DNA of 64,000 bases, from contig CM034539.1 in assembly GCA_020002185.1 (NCBI GenBank), positions 26,818,032-26,882,031 of the forward strand, given 5' to 3'. Below, piece after piece: positions 41,801-50,731 of this stretch (its first letter is position 1; every line of letters starts with the position of its first letter). The stretch is from Paraescarpia echinospica. Its lineage: Eukaryota; Annelida; Polychaeta; Sabellida; Siboglinidae. The notes below the pieces were generated by a model. That model did not search any database and was not told the DNA's origin. It saw nothing but the letters and a program-made list of their open reading frames with translations. A program made the position numbers and the translations under genes.

Positions 41801-43000
41801 CTCGTGCAGTGCGATATCGCCGTGCCGGAAGCGCTGCGCGACAAGTTCGCCGAGATGCAGCCCGTATTAAAGAACGTCGATATCGTACGCGACGATCTCA
41901 GCCCGTTCATGCGCGACTACGCCGAGTCGCACGATCTCCTCACGGGACCTCAACGGACGGTCGTCGGTAGCTACTTCGGCGCCGCGATCGTGATCGCGAC
42001 GCCGCTCCTACGCTGGTATCTGGCGCACGGTCTCGTCGTCGAGCGCGTCTACCAGATCGTCGAGTACGCGCCGATCGCGTGCTTTCGCCGCTTCGGCGAC
42101 GCGGTCTCGACGGCGCGACGCGAGGGCGATATCGATCCCGACAAATCGATCATCGCCGATACCTTTAAACTTCTCGGCAACAGTTCCTACGGGAAAACGA
42201 TTACGCGCGTCGCTCGGCACAGTGAAATCAAGTACGCCACGCCGGTCGGCGCGTCGATGCTCGTCAACAATCGGCCCTTCCGGCAACTCGACGTCGTCGT
42301 CGACGACGCGCTGTACGAGGTGGCGCTGAATAAGCGCAAAATCATCTACGGCCTGCCGATACACATCGGCTATTTCGTATTGCAGTACGCAAAATTGAGA
42401 ATGCTGGAATTTTAGTTCGATTTCATCGACGCCTACATTCCCCGTCCGCTCTTCCAGTACTGCGCTTTGGACACGGTCTCGGCGTACATCGCCCTCGCCG
42501 GACGTGACGTCGACGCGCTCGTACCGGAAGAACGTCGCGAACACTACTTCCGGAATCGTTCGCTCTGGTTTCCGGCCGAATGCTGCGACGCGCACGTGGA
42601 CGCCTACATACGACGGCGCGTCGCCGGACTAGCGTGGGAGGAGGCGGCCTGCTGCGCGCGCCGACGCCTGTTCGATCGTCGAACGCCGGGACTCTTCAAA
42701 GAAGAGTGGCGCGGCGACGGAATCGTGGCGCTGTGCAGCAAGACCTACTACTGCTTCGGCGGCGCCGCCGGTCCAAAGTACAGCACGAAGGGACTGAGCA
42801 AGCGACAGAACGACATCGACTAGCACACCTTCCTCGCCGTACTGCGCGACCGTCGCAAAGGCGTCGGCTGGAACCGCGGTTTCCAAGTGAAAGACTCTTC
42901 CGTGTTGACGTACGTCCAAGAGCGCGCGGCGTTGAGCTACTTCTACGCTAAACGCCGCGTGCTCGACGACGGCGTAACCACGGCGCCGATACTCGTCTAA
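38824..43000 (+). pseudogene. Protein-primed DNA polymerase B of element 2 with N-terminal zinc fingers (broken)
   Basis: Starts MPPSSPTRRQCPKCGRYF with a C2HC finger (CPKCGRYF...LERHVKSSKSC). A one-base frame shift near 38944-38970 (AAAA runs) precedes a second finger-like unit (KCGAMFTARHAMLQHLRLRC). The frame is then uniform to 43000 but carries stops at 40766-40768, 41537-41539, 42413-42415 and 42821-42823. Motif A GFDANGLYLW and motif B LLGNSSYGKT are kept, but motif C reads LDTVSAYIA: the second catalytic aspartate codon GAC is GTC at 42476-42478. So catalysis is lost independently of the stops. The stops differ from those in element 1, hence independent decay. Confidence 0.93.
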
Positions 43001-43177
43001 CTCGTATAACTCTAACTCGTCTAACTCGTCGTCTAACCTAACCCCCACCCCCCTAGGGGTAGTTTCTGTATGTATGTATGTAGGTAGGGTAATAATAAAC
43101 ACCAACAACAATGTACATGATCGTTTGTTTGTTTTTTTATTTCTACTACTACTACTATACACGTAAAAGCGGTGAAA
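43001..43177. terminator. Convergent poly(A) region, element 2
   Basis: Same layout as in element 1: ACTCGTCTAACTCG repeats, a CCCCCCTAGGGG palindrome, TATG repeats, plus-strand AATAAA at 43094-43099 and minus-strand AATAAA at 43136-43141. Confidence 0.7.
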
Positions 43178-43636
43178 TTAATGATGCGGTTTTAATAAAT
43201 CGTATACGAGACAGTCATTGGTCACCCGATTGGTGCCGAATAGGCTCTGGAACGTCGTCAACGGCATACCGCGACATCGGAGGAGAAGGTAGGCGACGCA
43301 ATATTGTCCGCACACGTTAGAGATGACGCTCTGCAGCCGCTTGTCGTTGTACGTCCACGCGTCGCCGCAGTGAAGGCGCAGGAACGCGCGGAAGTCGGCG
43401 TGCAGCGGCGGCAGACCGTACGAATCGAAGTACTCGCCTCGTCGGTCGGCGTCCACGTAGACGGCCACCCAGTGCTGTCCCGGTTCGCCGCCGTCGTCGG
43501 TGTTGCACACGAAGGCCGTCGGGTAAACGGTGGTGACGGTGGCGGTAAGTAGCGGGTCTTTAGGCACGACGCCGACGACGATACGTTTAGCGTACGTATC
43601 GTGTTCCAGACGACGCATCAGTTGAAACGTATCCAT
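43178..43636 (-). CDS. Adenain-like cysteine protease, element 2 (intact)
   Basis: 152 aa from ATG 43636 (MDTFQLMRRLEHDTYAKR). Catalytic landmarks are HWVAVYVDADRRGEYFDSYG (His plus the acidic residue), then WTYNDKRLQS with the oxyanion Gln, and CGQYCVAYLLLRC with the nucleophile Cys. This is the adenovirus-protease-like fold found in Polintons, which cleaves capsid-associated precursors. It lies at the 3' end of the late block, next to the polymerase poly(A) region. The size is typical for a minimal Polinton protease. The copy in element 1 has a stop before the catalytic His. Confidence 0.92.
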   Translation of the reverse strand: MDTFQLMRRLEHDTYAKRIVVGVVPKDPLLTATVTTVYPTAFVCNTDDGGEPGQHWVAVYVDADRRGEYFDSYGLPPLHADFRAFLRLHCGDAWTYNDKRLQSVISNVCGQYCVAYLLLRCRGMPLTTFQSLFGTNRVTNDCLVYDLLKPHH

Positions 43637-43641
43637 AGTTA

Positions 43642-44943
43642 CTACCAGTCGTACACGACGTTCCGGTTCCGGTCGATCTCCATCACCGTCTCGAATTCCG
43701 CGTACACGACGACGTTCACCGGAAGCGGTAGCGGCGTCCCGAAGTGCATTTCGACGCCCACGCTCCCCTGACGCACGACGTTGAAATGGTCACCGTCGCA
43801 ACAGTCGGGGGTCAGGTCGGAACCGAAGATGGTGTAGCCGGCGCCGAAGTCCGTGAGCGATACGTCGTTCCCATCGTCCTCGTACGCCTTTCCGCTCGCC
43901 TCGAAGAGATTCATGTAGCTCCGCACGTACCGGTTGTGCGGGAAGTCCGGCTGCAGCGGCTTGCTCGGCACCTGACGTCCGTCGACGACGAGCGTGAGGA
44001 AGTTTATGTCGTTGTGACGCGCGTCGAACGGATTTCTAGTGTAGTCGCCGTTGTAGGCGACGTTATCGATCATCATCAGGAAGAGGCGTTTCGGAATCGC
44101 ACCCATGTACAGGTTCTCGTGCGTGTGCGATAGCGTACCCGCCGTTATCGAGAACGATTTGCAGTCGACGCGGCGCATCGGAAACTTAGCCGTTCCCAAC
44201 GTCCACGCTTTGATATATCCCATCTGGACGGCCGGGTTCAACTTCACTTTTCGCACGTGCAGTCGAATCGCCTGCAGCACGACGCGCCACCCCGGTACGG
44301 CTTGCGCGCCCATGAGCGCGAAGGCGTCCTTCGAGCGCACTATGCGCACTTTCGTATCTACGCCGTTCGGTATGTGTCTGTTTAGCATAAACGCGTCGAC
44401 CTGCACGCGTCCCATCATCTCCACCTCGTTGCTATCGGCCGTCATGACGCGTCGTGCCTCGAACCCGACGTTGGCGTTGCCGAGCGTGTCCATCCGTCCG
44501 GCGGTTTCTTTGTACCACAACGAATCCGTCAGATGCGAACGTTTCGCGTCGCTACCGTAACTCAGCAGCGTCTCGAGGTAGGCCCGGTACGCGTACGTAT
44601 TGGTCGACGGCGTCACGAGGGTGTTGTTCAGCGACACGTCGATTTGACTGATCATCGAATGCAGGAAATTGTTGACCAGCGCCACCGCGGCGGCGGCCGC
44701 CAGATCGGTACCGTCCCCCCGCGTCACTTTGAAGCGCACGTACACTTGAAGACTCGCCAGGTCCGTATAGTCTTCGCCCGAACCCGGGATGAGGAACTCG
44801 ATAGGGCCGCCGGCGTCGAGAGTCGTCAGCGGCTGGTAGACGGTCCACTGACCGCTCTCGATGCTCGTCTGCGTCACCGGTCCGCTGAACAGCTCCAGTT
44901 CGGCCTTCACGCCCTCGCACGTCGAGCCGTTCACGAACGCAAT
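43642..44943 (-). pseudogene. Major capsid protein, element 2 (full-length frame, ATG lost)
   Basis: An open frame of about 433 codons: AFVNGSTCEGVKAELELFSG, DAGGPIEFLIPGSGEDYTDL, NNFLHSMISQIDVSLNNTLV, then FLMMIDNVAYNGDYTRNPF and YVRSYMNLFEASGKAYEDD, ending VVYDW. Double jelly-roll capsid homologue. At the position of the start codon the minus strand reads ATT (44941-44943) instead of ATG, while the duplicated fragment upstream (45427) and element 1 have ATG. The next in-frame possibilities are GTG at 44934 or internal ATGs far downstream. So the protein frame is preserved but initiation is probably impaired. Directly followed by the protease gene. Confidence 0.88.
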
Positions 44944-45556
44944 TACTCGTCGAATATGTCCGTTCGACGCGGTCTCTTCCGCCTACTGACGGCCGTCGCC
45001 GCTAGGCGCGCTCTCTTTATGCCGCCGCCGCCGCGGGGGCGGTGCTGCGTTTGTTTCTTCCGTAGGCGCGGTACGCGTACGTATTGGTCGACGGCGACAC
45101 GAGGGTGTTGTTCAGCGACACGTCGAGTTGACTGAACATCGTATGCAGGAAATTGTTGACCGGCGCCACCGCGGCGGCAGCCGTCAGATCGGCACCGACC
45201 CCCCGCGTCACTTTGAAGCGCACGTACACTTGAAGGCTCGCCAGGTCCGTATAGTCTTCGCCCGAACCCGGGATGAGGAACTCGATAGGGCCGCCGGCGT
45301 CGAGAGTCGTCAGCGGCTGGTAGACGGTCCACTGACCGCTCTCGATGCTCGTCTGCGTCACCGGTCCGCTGAACAGCTCCAGTTCGGCCTTCACGCCCTC
45401 GCACGTCGAGCCGTTCACGAACGCCATTACTCGTCGAATATGTCCGTTCGAAGCGGTCTCTTCCGCCTACTGACGGCCGTCGCCGCTAGGCGCGCTCTCT
45501 TTATGCCGCCGCCGCCGCGGTGGCGGCGCTGCTGCTGCTGCGTTTGTTTCTTCCTC
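44576..45556. repeat. Tandem duplication of the capsid 5' region, period about 484 bp
   Basis: 44576-45060 and 45069-45556 are near-identical: both hold the start of the capsid gene, TACTCGTCGAATATGTCCGT and a GCCGCCGCCGCCGCGG segment. The duplication explains why one capsid start is attached to a full gene and the other to a fragment. Confidence 0.92.
45017..45427 (-). pseudogene. Truncated capsid N-terminal fragment from the duplication
   Basis: 136 codons from the intact ATG at 45427 (MAFVNGSTCEGVKAELEL). It follows the capsid sequence to STNTYAYRAY, where the duplication breakpoint switches it into an unrelated tail (GRNKRSTAPAAAAA). It retains the authentic start and overlaps the stop of the upstream pVI-like gene (TAATGG). 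It contains less than a third of the capsid protein and cannot form the double jelly roll. It could act as a decoy start that captures translation from the full-length frame. Confidence 0.85.
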
Positions 45557-45894
45557 TTCTGCTTCTTCTGCTTCTTCTTTGGCGGCGGCTGCTGCGAATT
45601 CAATAAGCCTTCGAGAAGATCGGCGCCGGCCTCCTTCGCGCGCCTTTTTATCGACTGTTTGAGATTGCCGCCGGCGACGACGTCGCGCGCCACGTGCATG
45701 CCGGTGTTGAGCGCGCGTTTTCCCAACGCCAACGCGCCTCTCTTGATAAGCGGCATGGCGCTTCGAAACAGACTCCCGAAGAGATTACCCAGACCGTGAC
45801 CTCGTTGACCCCGAGCACCGACGAAGACCGGCAGCTGTCCGCCGACCTGACGAACGTAGTAGTCCACGTACGGGTTCTTCGACGACGGCGACAT
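45427..45894 (-). CDS. Small basic virion protein, pVI-like candidate, element 2
   Basis: 155 aa from ATG 45894 (MSPSSKNPYVDYYVRQVG), matching the element 1 protein through RGQRGHGLGNLFGSLFRS, MPLIKRGALALGKRAL and LLNSQQPPPKKK. It is then extended by a Lys/Gln-rich tail and GGIKRARLAATAVSRRKRP because the element 1 stop is absent. It ends at TAA overlapping the ATG of the capsid fragment. A minor virion role is inferred from position and the amphipathic basic helix. The extension is probably secondary. Confidence 0.72.
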   Translation of the reverse strand: MSPSSKNPYVDYYVRQVGGQLPVFVGARGQRGHGLGNLFGSLFRSAMPLIKRGALALGKRALNTGMHVARDVVAGGNLKQSIKRRAKEAGADLLEGLLNSQQPPPKKKQKKQKRKKQTQQQQRRHRGGGGIKRARLAATAVSRRKRPLRTDIFDE

Positions 45895-45895
45895 G

Positions 45896-46696
45896 TTAAA
45901 ACAGTTTCGATTTACAGCGTCTGAAGTGAAGCGTCGTCACCACCTTCCCCTGCTCGAATGGTATCGGTTGGCCGTGATCGTCTCTTATATCGACTTCGAT
46001 CTCGTCGAATTGATTCCGCAGCAGCTTCACGTATTGCACGCGATCGAACGTTTCCGAAATAACGTCACCGTTCTCACCGCGGACGGCGATGTTTCGAAGG
46101 AGCGGCGCGTACACGTGACCGACGAAGCGCGGTTCCACGAGATCCGTGTACACGTACAGACTCTCGATGCCCGCCGACATAGTCACCGTATCGCGACCTT
46201 CGTACTCGAACGTGTACGCAGGTGCTATGGAAACCTAGCACGTGCCTCTTGTGAGGTATGATAAATTCGACACCCGGCGACATACGTAGCGTAAATCGGT
46301 TAGAGACGCCGCAGTATTGTAGCACGGCCTTGACCTTCCTGGTGCATAATTTATTTAGCGCCTCGTTGATCCTGTTCAACAACGTATAAACGTTGTTGTA
46401 GAAACCGTGAGGAATCGTCGTCTGACGATATATCAGCACGGTCGAGCCGTCTTTGTCTACCTGCGTGTAAACACCCGGTTCGCCCGCCGCGCAAGTCAGA
46501 TAGAAGTAGGCGTCCTTCTTTCTCACGTTGAACCACGTGTGCGGATACTGTACCGACACCGCGCCGCATTCCCACTCCCCGACAGGTCGAAACGTCGCGG
46601 CAACGTCGTGACGTAGTGCGTCAACGTATTTTCGGGGTGACGTTTCATAGACGCGTTGCTCGGCAGCGTCAGGTAAAAATCAGACGAGGCCGCCAT
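45896..46696 (-). pseudogene. Penton-like minor capsid protein, element 2 (frameshifted)
   Basis: Start at 46696 (MAASSDFYLTLPSNASMK). A one-base loss in the C run near 46577 breaks frame after FDLSG. The frame resumes with YPHTWFNVRKKDAYFYL and FYNNVYTLLNRINEAL to about 46265. About 70 bases, plus a smaller gap, present in element 1 are then missing near 46215-46260, so the frame shifts again before SLYVYTDLVEPRFVGHVYAP. The tail runs to a TAA at 45896. Element 1 has the better copy. Without a penton protein this element could not build a complete capsid alone. Confidence 0.88.
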
Positions 46697-48095
46697 CGTG
46701 TCGTCGTCGACGTTCGCCGCCGCCGCCACCGACACTCATAGACGGACTCGGAAGCAGGTAACCGAGATGGCTGCTCAACAGCGCCATCCACAGGTTGGAG
46801 TCACCTTGACCTTTCGTCAGATTGTATATACTAACGGCGATGACAAAGTACAGGACGACGACCTGACAGAGGAATACGATTTCGGCCTTAGGGCATTCGT
46901 TGCCGAAGATTCGCCATGGAACGGGTTCGGCGGTGGTTGTAGCGTCGATGGAGTCCGCGTCGTGCTCGTCGACGGATGATTGCTCGGCGTCGGCGTTCGT
47001 TCGACGATCGCCACTCGAGGTAGTTTCGTCGTCGTCGCACATCGTCGCGCCACTGCGCGCTGTCGATGCAGCAGGGACCTTTATACGGTAAGAACGAAGA
47101 TCCGGAACGACTACGCGTTGTAATTCCGGTTCGTAGAAGGTGCCCTCTATCGGCGTCTCGGCGTCGTCCTTCAGGCGATAAACGGGCGGGTCGGACGGGT
47201 GCACCTCTACGACGGTGAACAGCTCCTCGCTCCAGTTAGCCATGTATCCTTTTTTGAATTGACCCCTCGTCTTGCTGATACGTACGCGATCTCCCACGCG
47301 TAGTTTCGGTTTTCGTCGTTGATCGTCGCCACCCACGTACAGTCGTTGCCATACGGCCTCCTGACTCGTCGCGTCGACACTCGCCGGCGTCCTACCGATG
47401 CTTCGGTGGTAGGCGTTGTTGTACGATCGCACGAAATCCGGTAACGCCTCTACGTAGCGGAGCGTTTCGTGTTTCGTAAAATAGCGCCACATACGCGTCT
47501 TCAAAGTTCGATTAAACCGTTCCACGACGCTCGCTTTGGTCTCCTCGTTATGCGTCACGAAATGATGAACGCCGCGACTCTTTAGCAACGTTTGCAGGGG
47601 TCGGTTCAAAAACTCGCTCCCCTTATCGGTCTGCAGCGTGTTCGGCGTCTCGTCGTCGTCGCTCAGCAGGCGCACGAAGGCCGCGACGAGCGACGGACCG
47701 GACTTACTCTTCAACGGAACGCACCACGCCCACTTCGAAAACACATCGATCACCGTCAATAGGAATGTTATACCGTCGTTGTACGTTTTCAGTCTAGTCA
47801 AGTCGACCAGATCGGCTTGCCACTGCTGGTTTCGACCGCCCACGATGACGCGACGTCGTTTGAAATGACGTCTAACCGGTTTGTGTAGGATATAGGCGTC
47901 CTGCGACGCTAGCCATCTCTCGACGGCCGGACGTCGGAGCTTCGACGCCCGGTGCAAAGCGTCGACGCCTCCGTAACTCCCCACCCGTTTCGGATCGAAG
48001 TACGCGTTATTCAGCTCGTCGTCGTCGACGTCGACGTCGTTTCGTTGCTGTCGAGGCTTTCGTTTTGGATGACGACGACTCCACCCGGACACCAT
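46680..48095 (-). CDS. Integrase fused in frame to the membrane protein, element 2
   Basis: 471 codons from ATG 48095 (MVSGWSRRHPKRKPRQQR). A basic N-terminus is followed by SYGGVDALHRASKLRRPAVE (zinc-binding-like domain), then the catalytic core LVDLTR...VIDVFSKWAW...TDKGSEFLN...ETKASVVERFN (D, D, E; 34 residues between the last two). Next come an SH3-like domain NWSEELFTVVEV and GTFYEPELQRVVVP. At about 47104 a deletion of roughly 240 bp relative to element 1 joins this to the membrane protein, CDDDETTSSGD and AEIVFLCQVVVLYFVIAVSI. The core looks intact. The internal TATA box and ATG at 47042 may still give the separate membrane protein. Confidence 0.88.
   Translation of the reverse strand: MVSGWSRRHPKRKPRQQRNDVDVDDDELNNAYFDPKRVGSYGGVDALHRASKLRRPAVERWLASQDAYILHKPVRRHFKRRRVIVGGRNQQWQADLVDLTRLKTYNDGITFLLTVIDVFSKWAWCVPLKSKSGPSLVAAFVRLLSDDDETPNTLQTDKGSEFLNRPLQTLLKSRGVHHFVTHNEETKASVVERFNRTLKTRMWRYFTKHETLRYVEALPDFVRSYNNAYHRSIGRTPASVDATSQEAVWQRLYVGGDDQRRKPKLRVGDRVRISKTRGQFKKGYMANWSEELFTVVEVHPSDPPVYRLKDDAETPIEGTFYEPELQRVVVPDLRSYRIKVPAASTARSGATMCDDDETTSSGDRRTNADAEQSSVDEHDADSIDATTTAEPVPWRIFGNECPKAEIVFLCQVVVLYFVIAVSIYNLTKGQGDSNLWMALLSSHLGYLLPSPSMSVGGGGGERRRRHDGGLV
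47079..47085 (-). promoter_or_regulatory. Internal TATA box inside the integrase fusion
   Basis: CCGTATAAAGGTCCC on minus, 37 bases before ATG 47042 (MCDDDETTSS). Identical to the box in element 1. Confidence 0.55.
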
Positions 48096-48202
48096 GACGA
48101 CGACGACGATGATAAATGTACGATGATTATTATACCCGTATAGAGTGCGATAAGCGCGATGTTGAAGTCGACGATGATCGTTATCGCGCGTCGTGACGGC
48201 AT
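48011..48202 (-). CDS. Small membrane protein, element 2
   Basis: 63 aa from ATG 48202: MPSRRAITIIVDFNIALIAL then a hydrophobic run and a Ser-rich tail. The ATG overlaps the TGA of the upstream gene (TGATG), as in element 1. The stop used by element 1 after IIIIVH is changed to a sense codon, so the frame extends over the start of the integrase gene (48095). The conserved part is the first 31 residues. Confidence 0.55.
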   Translation of the reverse strand: MPSRRAITIIVDFNIALIALYTGIIIIVHLSSSSSSWCPGGVVVIQNESLDSNETTSTSTTTS

Positions 48203-48961
48203 CACAACAACGTATCCCACGCCGTGACGCCCAACGAAGAGGATCGTTGTCTGCGTTTAGGTTCGCCTCGCATCCGACGACGTCTCCACTCCGACGGCGC
48301 TGATGAACTAGACGTCGTCGGCATCATCATCGCCTCTTCTAGTAGGTGCTTCTGTCGTCGCTCCATGTACGATCGATAGCGCGGGTTGCCTACGAATTCT
48401 ATAGGGATATTCATATCCTTCATGTGCAATCCGAACTCCCGCCATCCTACGGGCGCCGTCGTCTTCGATCTCGTTCGCATGAGATCGTTTACTAGATCGA
48501 CCATATTACTCCCCGCGACCGTTTTACCGTCGTACACGAATTCACCGCGATCGTTCCATCGGATCGGCTTTCATTTTTTCGATAAGCAGTCCCGTCTTCC
48601 CTTTCAACGTTTTCGGAATACTGGCTATGATTTCGCGCTCTACCACCTCCGACGATGGTTGCGCCACCGCCGCCGCCGCCGCCGCCGGCACCGCAGGTGT
48701 CTCGCCGCTGTTGACCACCGACACGCGTACCGGTTGCGCCGCTCGAGCCGCCTCTATCGTATTGTACCGACTCAGCAGTTGATTGTACGACGCTACCTTT
48801 TCGCGTTCCGATAAATCCGAACGTTCTAGAATGTCCTTCATGTCGCTGTCAAGGCTACTCAGCACTCGTGATCGGGGCGTGCACGACGACTGATCGACAC
48901 GTGGCAGAAGGCTTTCCACCAATCGTGGATCGACCAACGCCATCTTCTTCGCGTACTGCAT
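48202..48961 (-). pseudogene. Conserved 253-aa Polinton protein, element 2 (8-base deletion)
   Basis: Start MQYAKKMALVDPRLVESL at 48961. The frame is open through KGKTGLLIEKMKADP and then shifts near 48560, where element 2 lacks eight bases present in element 1. The C-terminal domain continues in another frame (YDGKTVAGSNMVDLVNDLM, GWREFGLHMKDM). The single lesion points to recent loss. The product would lack the conserved C-terminal domain. Confidence 0.88.
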
Positions 48962-48964
48962 CAA

Positions 48965-49366
48965 TCACCCGCTGCCGAACACCTGTCTGAGCAGCGGCAG
49001 GAGAACGGTACTCGCTAACGGCGCTAGCAGGGCCGTCAGAAAACCACCCGCACCCTTTTGCAAGATGACACGCTTCTGCTTACGCGTAACGTGTTTGTCG
49101 ACGAGTTTACGCAGGTGATCCCGGTATTTCGCCAACACGCGTTTCAGTTTCGGCGACAACTTCACGTTCCCTTTCAGAATGTTGTACGCGCAATCGCACA
49201 GACTACAAATGAGACCGGTGTCCGCGTGGGCGAGTAGGGCTTTTCGCAGAGCGATGTTCCGCCTATGTCTCTCCAACAGCTGCAGGGCGACGATGTGTCT
49301 CTTTATTTGAATCGTCGGTGCCGCCACCTTCGGTCGTCTCTTCGCTGCCACCGCGCGCCCCGTCAT
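48965..49366 (-). CDS. pX-like small basic protein, element 2
   Basis: 133 aa from ATG 49366, same length as in element 1. Basic N-terminus (MTGRAVAAKRRPKVAA), ICSLCDCAYNILKGNV, KRVLAKYRDHLRKLVDK, then the hydrophobic tail FLTALLAPLASTVLLPLLRQ. All differences from element 1 are substitutions, none disabling, so the protein has been kept while neighbours decayed. The role is unknown; DNA condensation or membrane contact are inferences from composition. Confidence 0.76.
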   Translation of the reverse strand: MTGRAVAAKRRPKVAAPTIQIKRHIVALQLLERHRRNIALRKALLAHADTGLICSLCDCAYNILKGNVKLSPKLKRVLAKYRDHLRKLVDKHVTRKQKRVILQKGAGGFLTALLAPLASTVLLPLLRQVFGSG

Positions 49367-49404
49367 AGCGACTAATAAACGTACGCCCCGTCGTCCCTCT
49401 CTTC

Positions 49405-50061
49405 TTATAGTCCGCCGACGCCACCACCACCACCGCCGCCACCCTTCCGTACGTACACGTACTGAAGGCGATCGTCCGGAAATATGCACGTACGCAGGCG
49501 CATGTCCTCTTCCGTTTCCTGTTTCAGATCCACGAATAGATAGCCGTACGCCGACGATGTCGCGTCTTTGAAAGCCTCTATCATGTAGTTGACCTTTCCC
49601 GGGTACATCTGTTTCGCTAGGTGACCTACTTGACCGGCGTCTCGAGGGCTCTTGAATAGCACTATGTATTGAGCGTTCAGGCTGATTGTACGGTTTTCTT
49701 TCCCTTTCGGAAACATGTTCTGTCGCAATTGTACGACCGACGTATTACAATGATGACTTTTTTTAGTAAATAGTACCGTCACCCGGCTATCGGTCTCCTC
49801 CATGAGGTCGTCGAATACTAGAAGCGTTCTCGCTTTACCGTCTAAACGTTTCGGATCCGGCAGGCCGTCTACGAACTCTATTTTCGAAGACATAGACGCG
49901 TAGCCGCTCTGCCACTGTCCGTAACACCACAGGATTTTCTCCGGCGGCGGATCGATCATAGTGTCGTAACGTATCAAACGCTCGACGAACGTCGTCTTAC
50001 CGCATCCCGTAGGACCGGCTACTATACACGTAAAAGGATGCTTCAACGACGGTCCGTTCAT
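49405..50061 (-). CDS. FtsK/HerA-type DNA packaging ATPase, element 2
   Basis: 218 aa from ATG 50061. Walker A GPTGCGKTTFVERL, Walker B region RTLLVFDDLMEE, then VQLRQNMFPKGKENRTISLN. Nearly identical to element 1; differences cluster in the C-terminal glycine run. It is the packaging motor expected for capsid-forming Polintons. It lies 28 bases after the NADAR stop, and a TATAAG-like box for the next gene overlaps its own stop codon, indicating very tight gene packing. Confidence 0.93.
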   Translation of the reverse strand: MNGPSLKHPFTCIVAGPTGCGKTTFVERLIRYDTMIDPPPEKILWCYGQWQSGYASMSSKIEFVDGLPDPKRLDGKARTLLVFDDLMEETDSRVTVLFTKKSHHCNTSVVQLRQNMFPKGKENRTISLNAQYIVLFKSPRDAGQVGHLAKQMYPGKVNYMIEAFKDATSSAYGYLFVDLKQETEEDMRLRTCIFPDDRLQYVYVRKGGGGGGGGVGGL

Positions 50062-50089
50062 TTTTCACGACTGAACGACGAACACTTTT

Positions 50090-50545
50090 TTACGCGTCTT
50101 TGTAACCATCGCGCAACTTCATCAACAGTTTACCGAGCATGTTCTTCCCCACATCGCCCGCGATTCCGCAACCCCAGAAACCCTCCCTACTCTCTACCCA
50201 TTCCACCAATTCGGCGTCCCCGGTCGCCATCAGTGCAGCCTTCAAATCGCTCGATCCGTCAAACTTCCTCCTCAACAACATCTTCATACATCTCACCCTA
50301 ACGTCGGTCCATTTGGTTTCCGTTCTCTTTAGTCGAATGTCGTAACCGCGTCGTTTCGCTGCATAAGAGCTTCGCGAACTTTTGATTTCTACGGCACATT
50401 CCACGTCGTCGTAGAATATCGCTTTCCTATACTGATAGGCGTGCTCGACGGATCGAAAGCCTCGACCGAACGCCGACACTCGACACATATACATATTCGA
50501 CAAGAACGACCGCGATCCACCAAACCTTATAGGCGACGACATCAT
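50090..50545 (-). CDS. NADAR-domain (YbiA-like) protein, element 2
   Basis: 151 aa from ATG 50545 (MMSSPIRFGGSRSFLSNMY); the second ATG matches the element 1 start. It keeps FRSVEHAYQYRKAIF, AKRRGYDIRLK, MKMLLRRKFDGSSDLKA, LMATGDAELVEW and FWGCGIAGDVGKNMLGKLLM. Compared with element 1 there are about 30 substitutions but no stop or frame shift, and every family motif is retained. The pattern suggests selection on the protein. It is the first gene inside the right TIR, with a TATA box 33 bases upstream. Confidence 0.9.
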   Translation of the reverse strand: MMSSPIRFGGSRSFLSNMYMCRVSAFGRGFRSVEHAYQYRKAIFYDDVECAVEIKSSRSSYAAKRRGYDIRLKRTETKWTDVRVRCMKMLLRRKFDGSSDLKAALMATGDAELVEWVESREGFWGCGIAGDVGKNMLGKLLMKLRDGYKDA

Positions 50546-50577
50546 ACCGACTACCGATCACCCGCTAGCGCCAACGC

Positions 50578-50584
50578 TTATATA
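50578..50584 (-). promoter_or_regulatory. TATA box of the NADAR gene, element 2
   Basis: TGGTATATAAGCG on minus, 33-39 bases before ATG 50545; identical core and distance to element 1. Confidence 0.65.
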
Positions 50585-50731
50585 CCACCGCTAGACTAAA
50601 AAGTTGCGACTCGACCCCTAGGCGAACGCTCTCCTAAGGCCAATGCAGTGGTTTTACCCCGGTTATACCGCCGCTAGGTGGCATCTAAAAAACATTCGAT
50701 CTACCAGGAGAGCTAATCCGTCGTCGACGTT

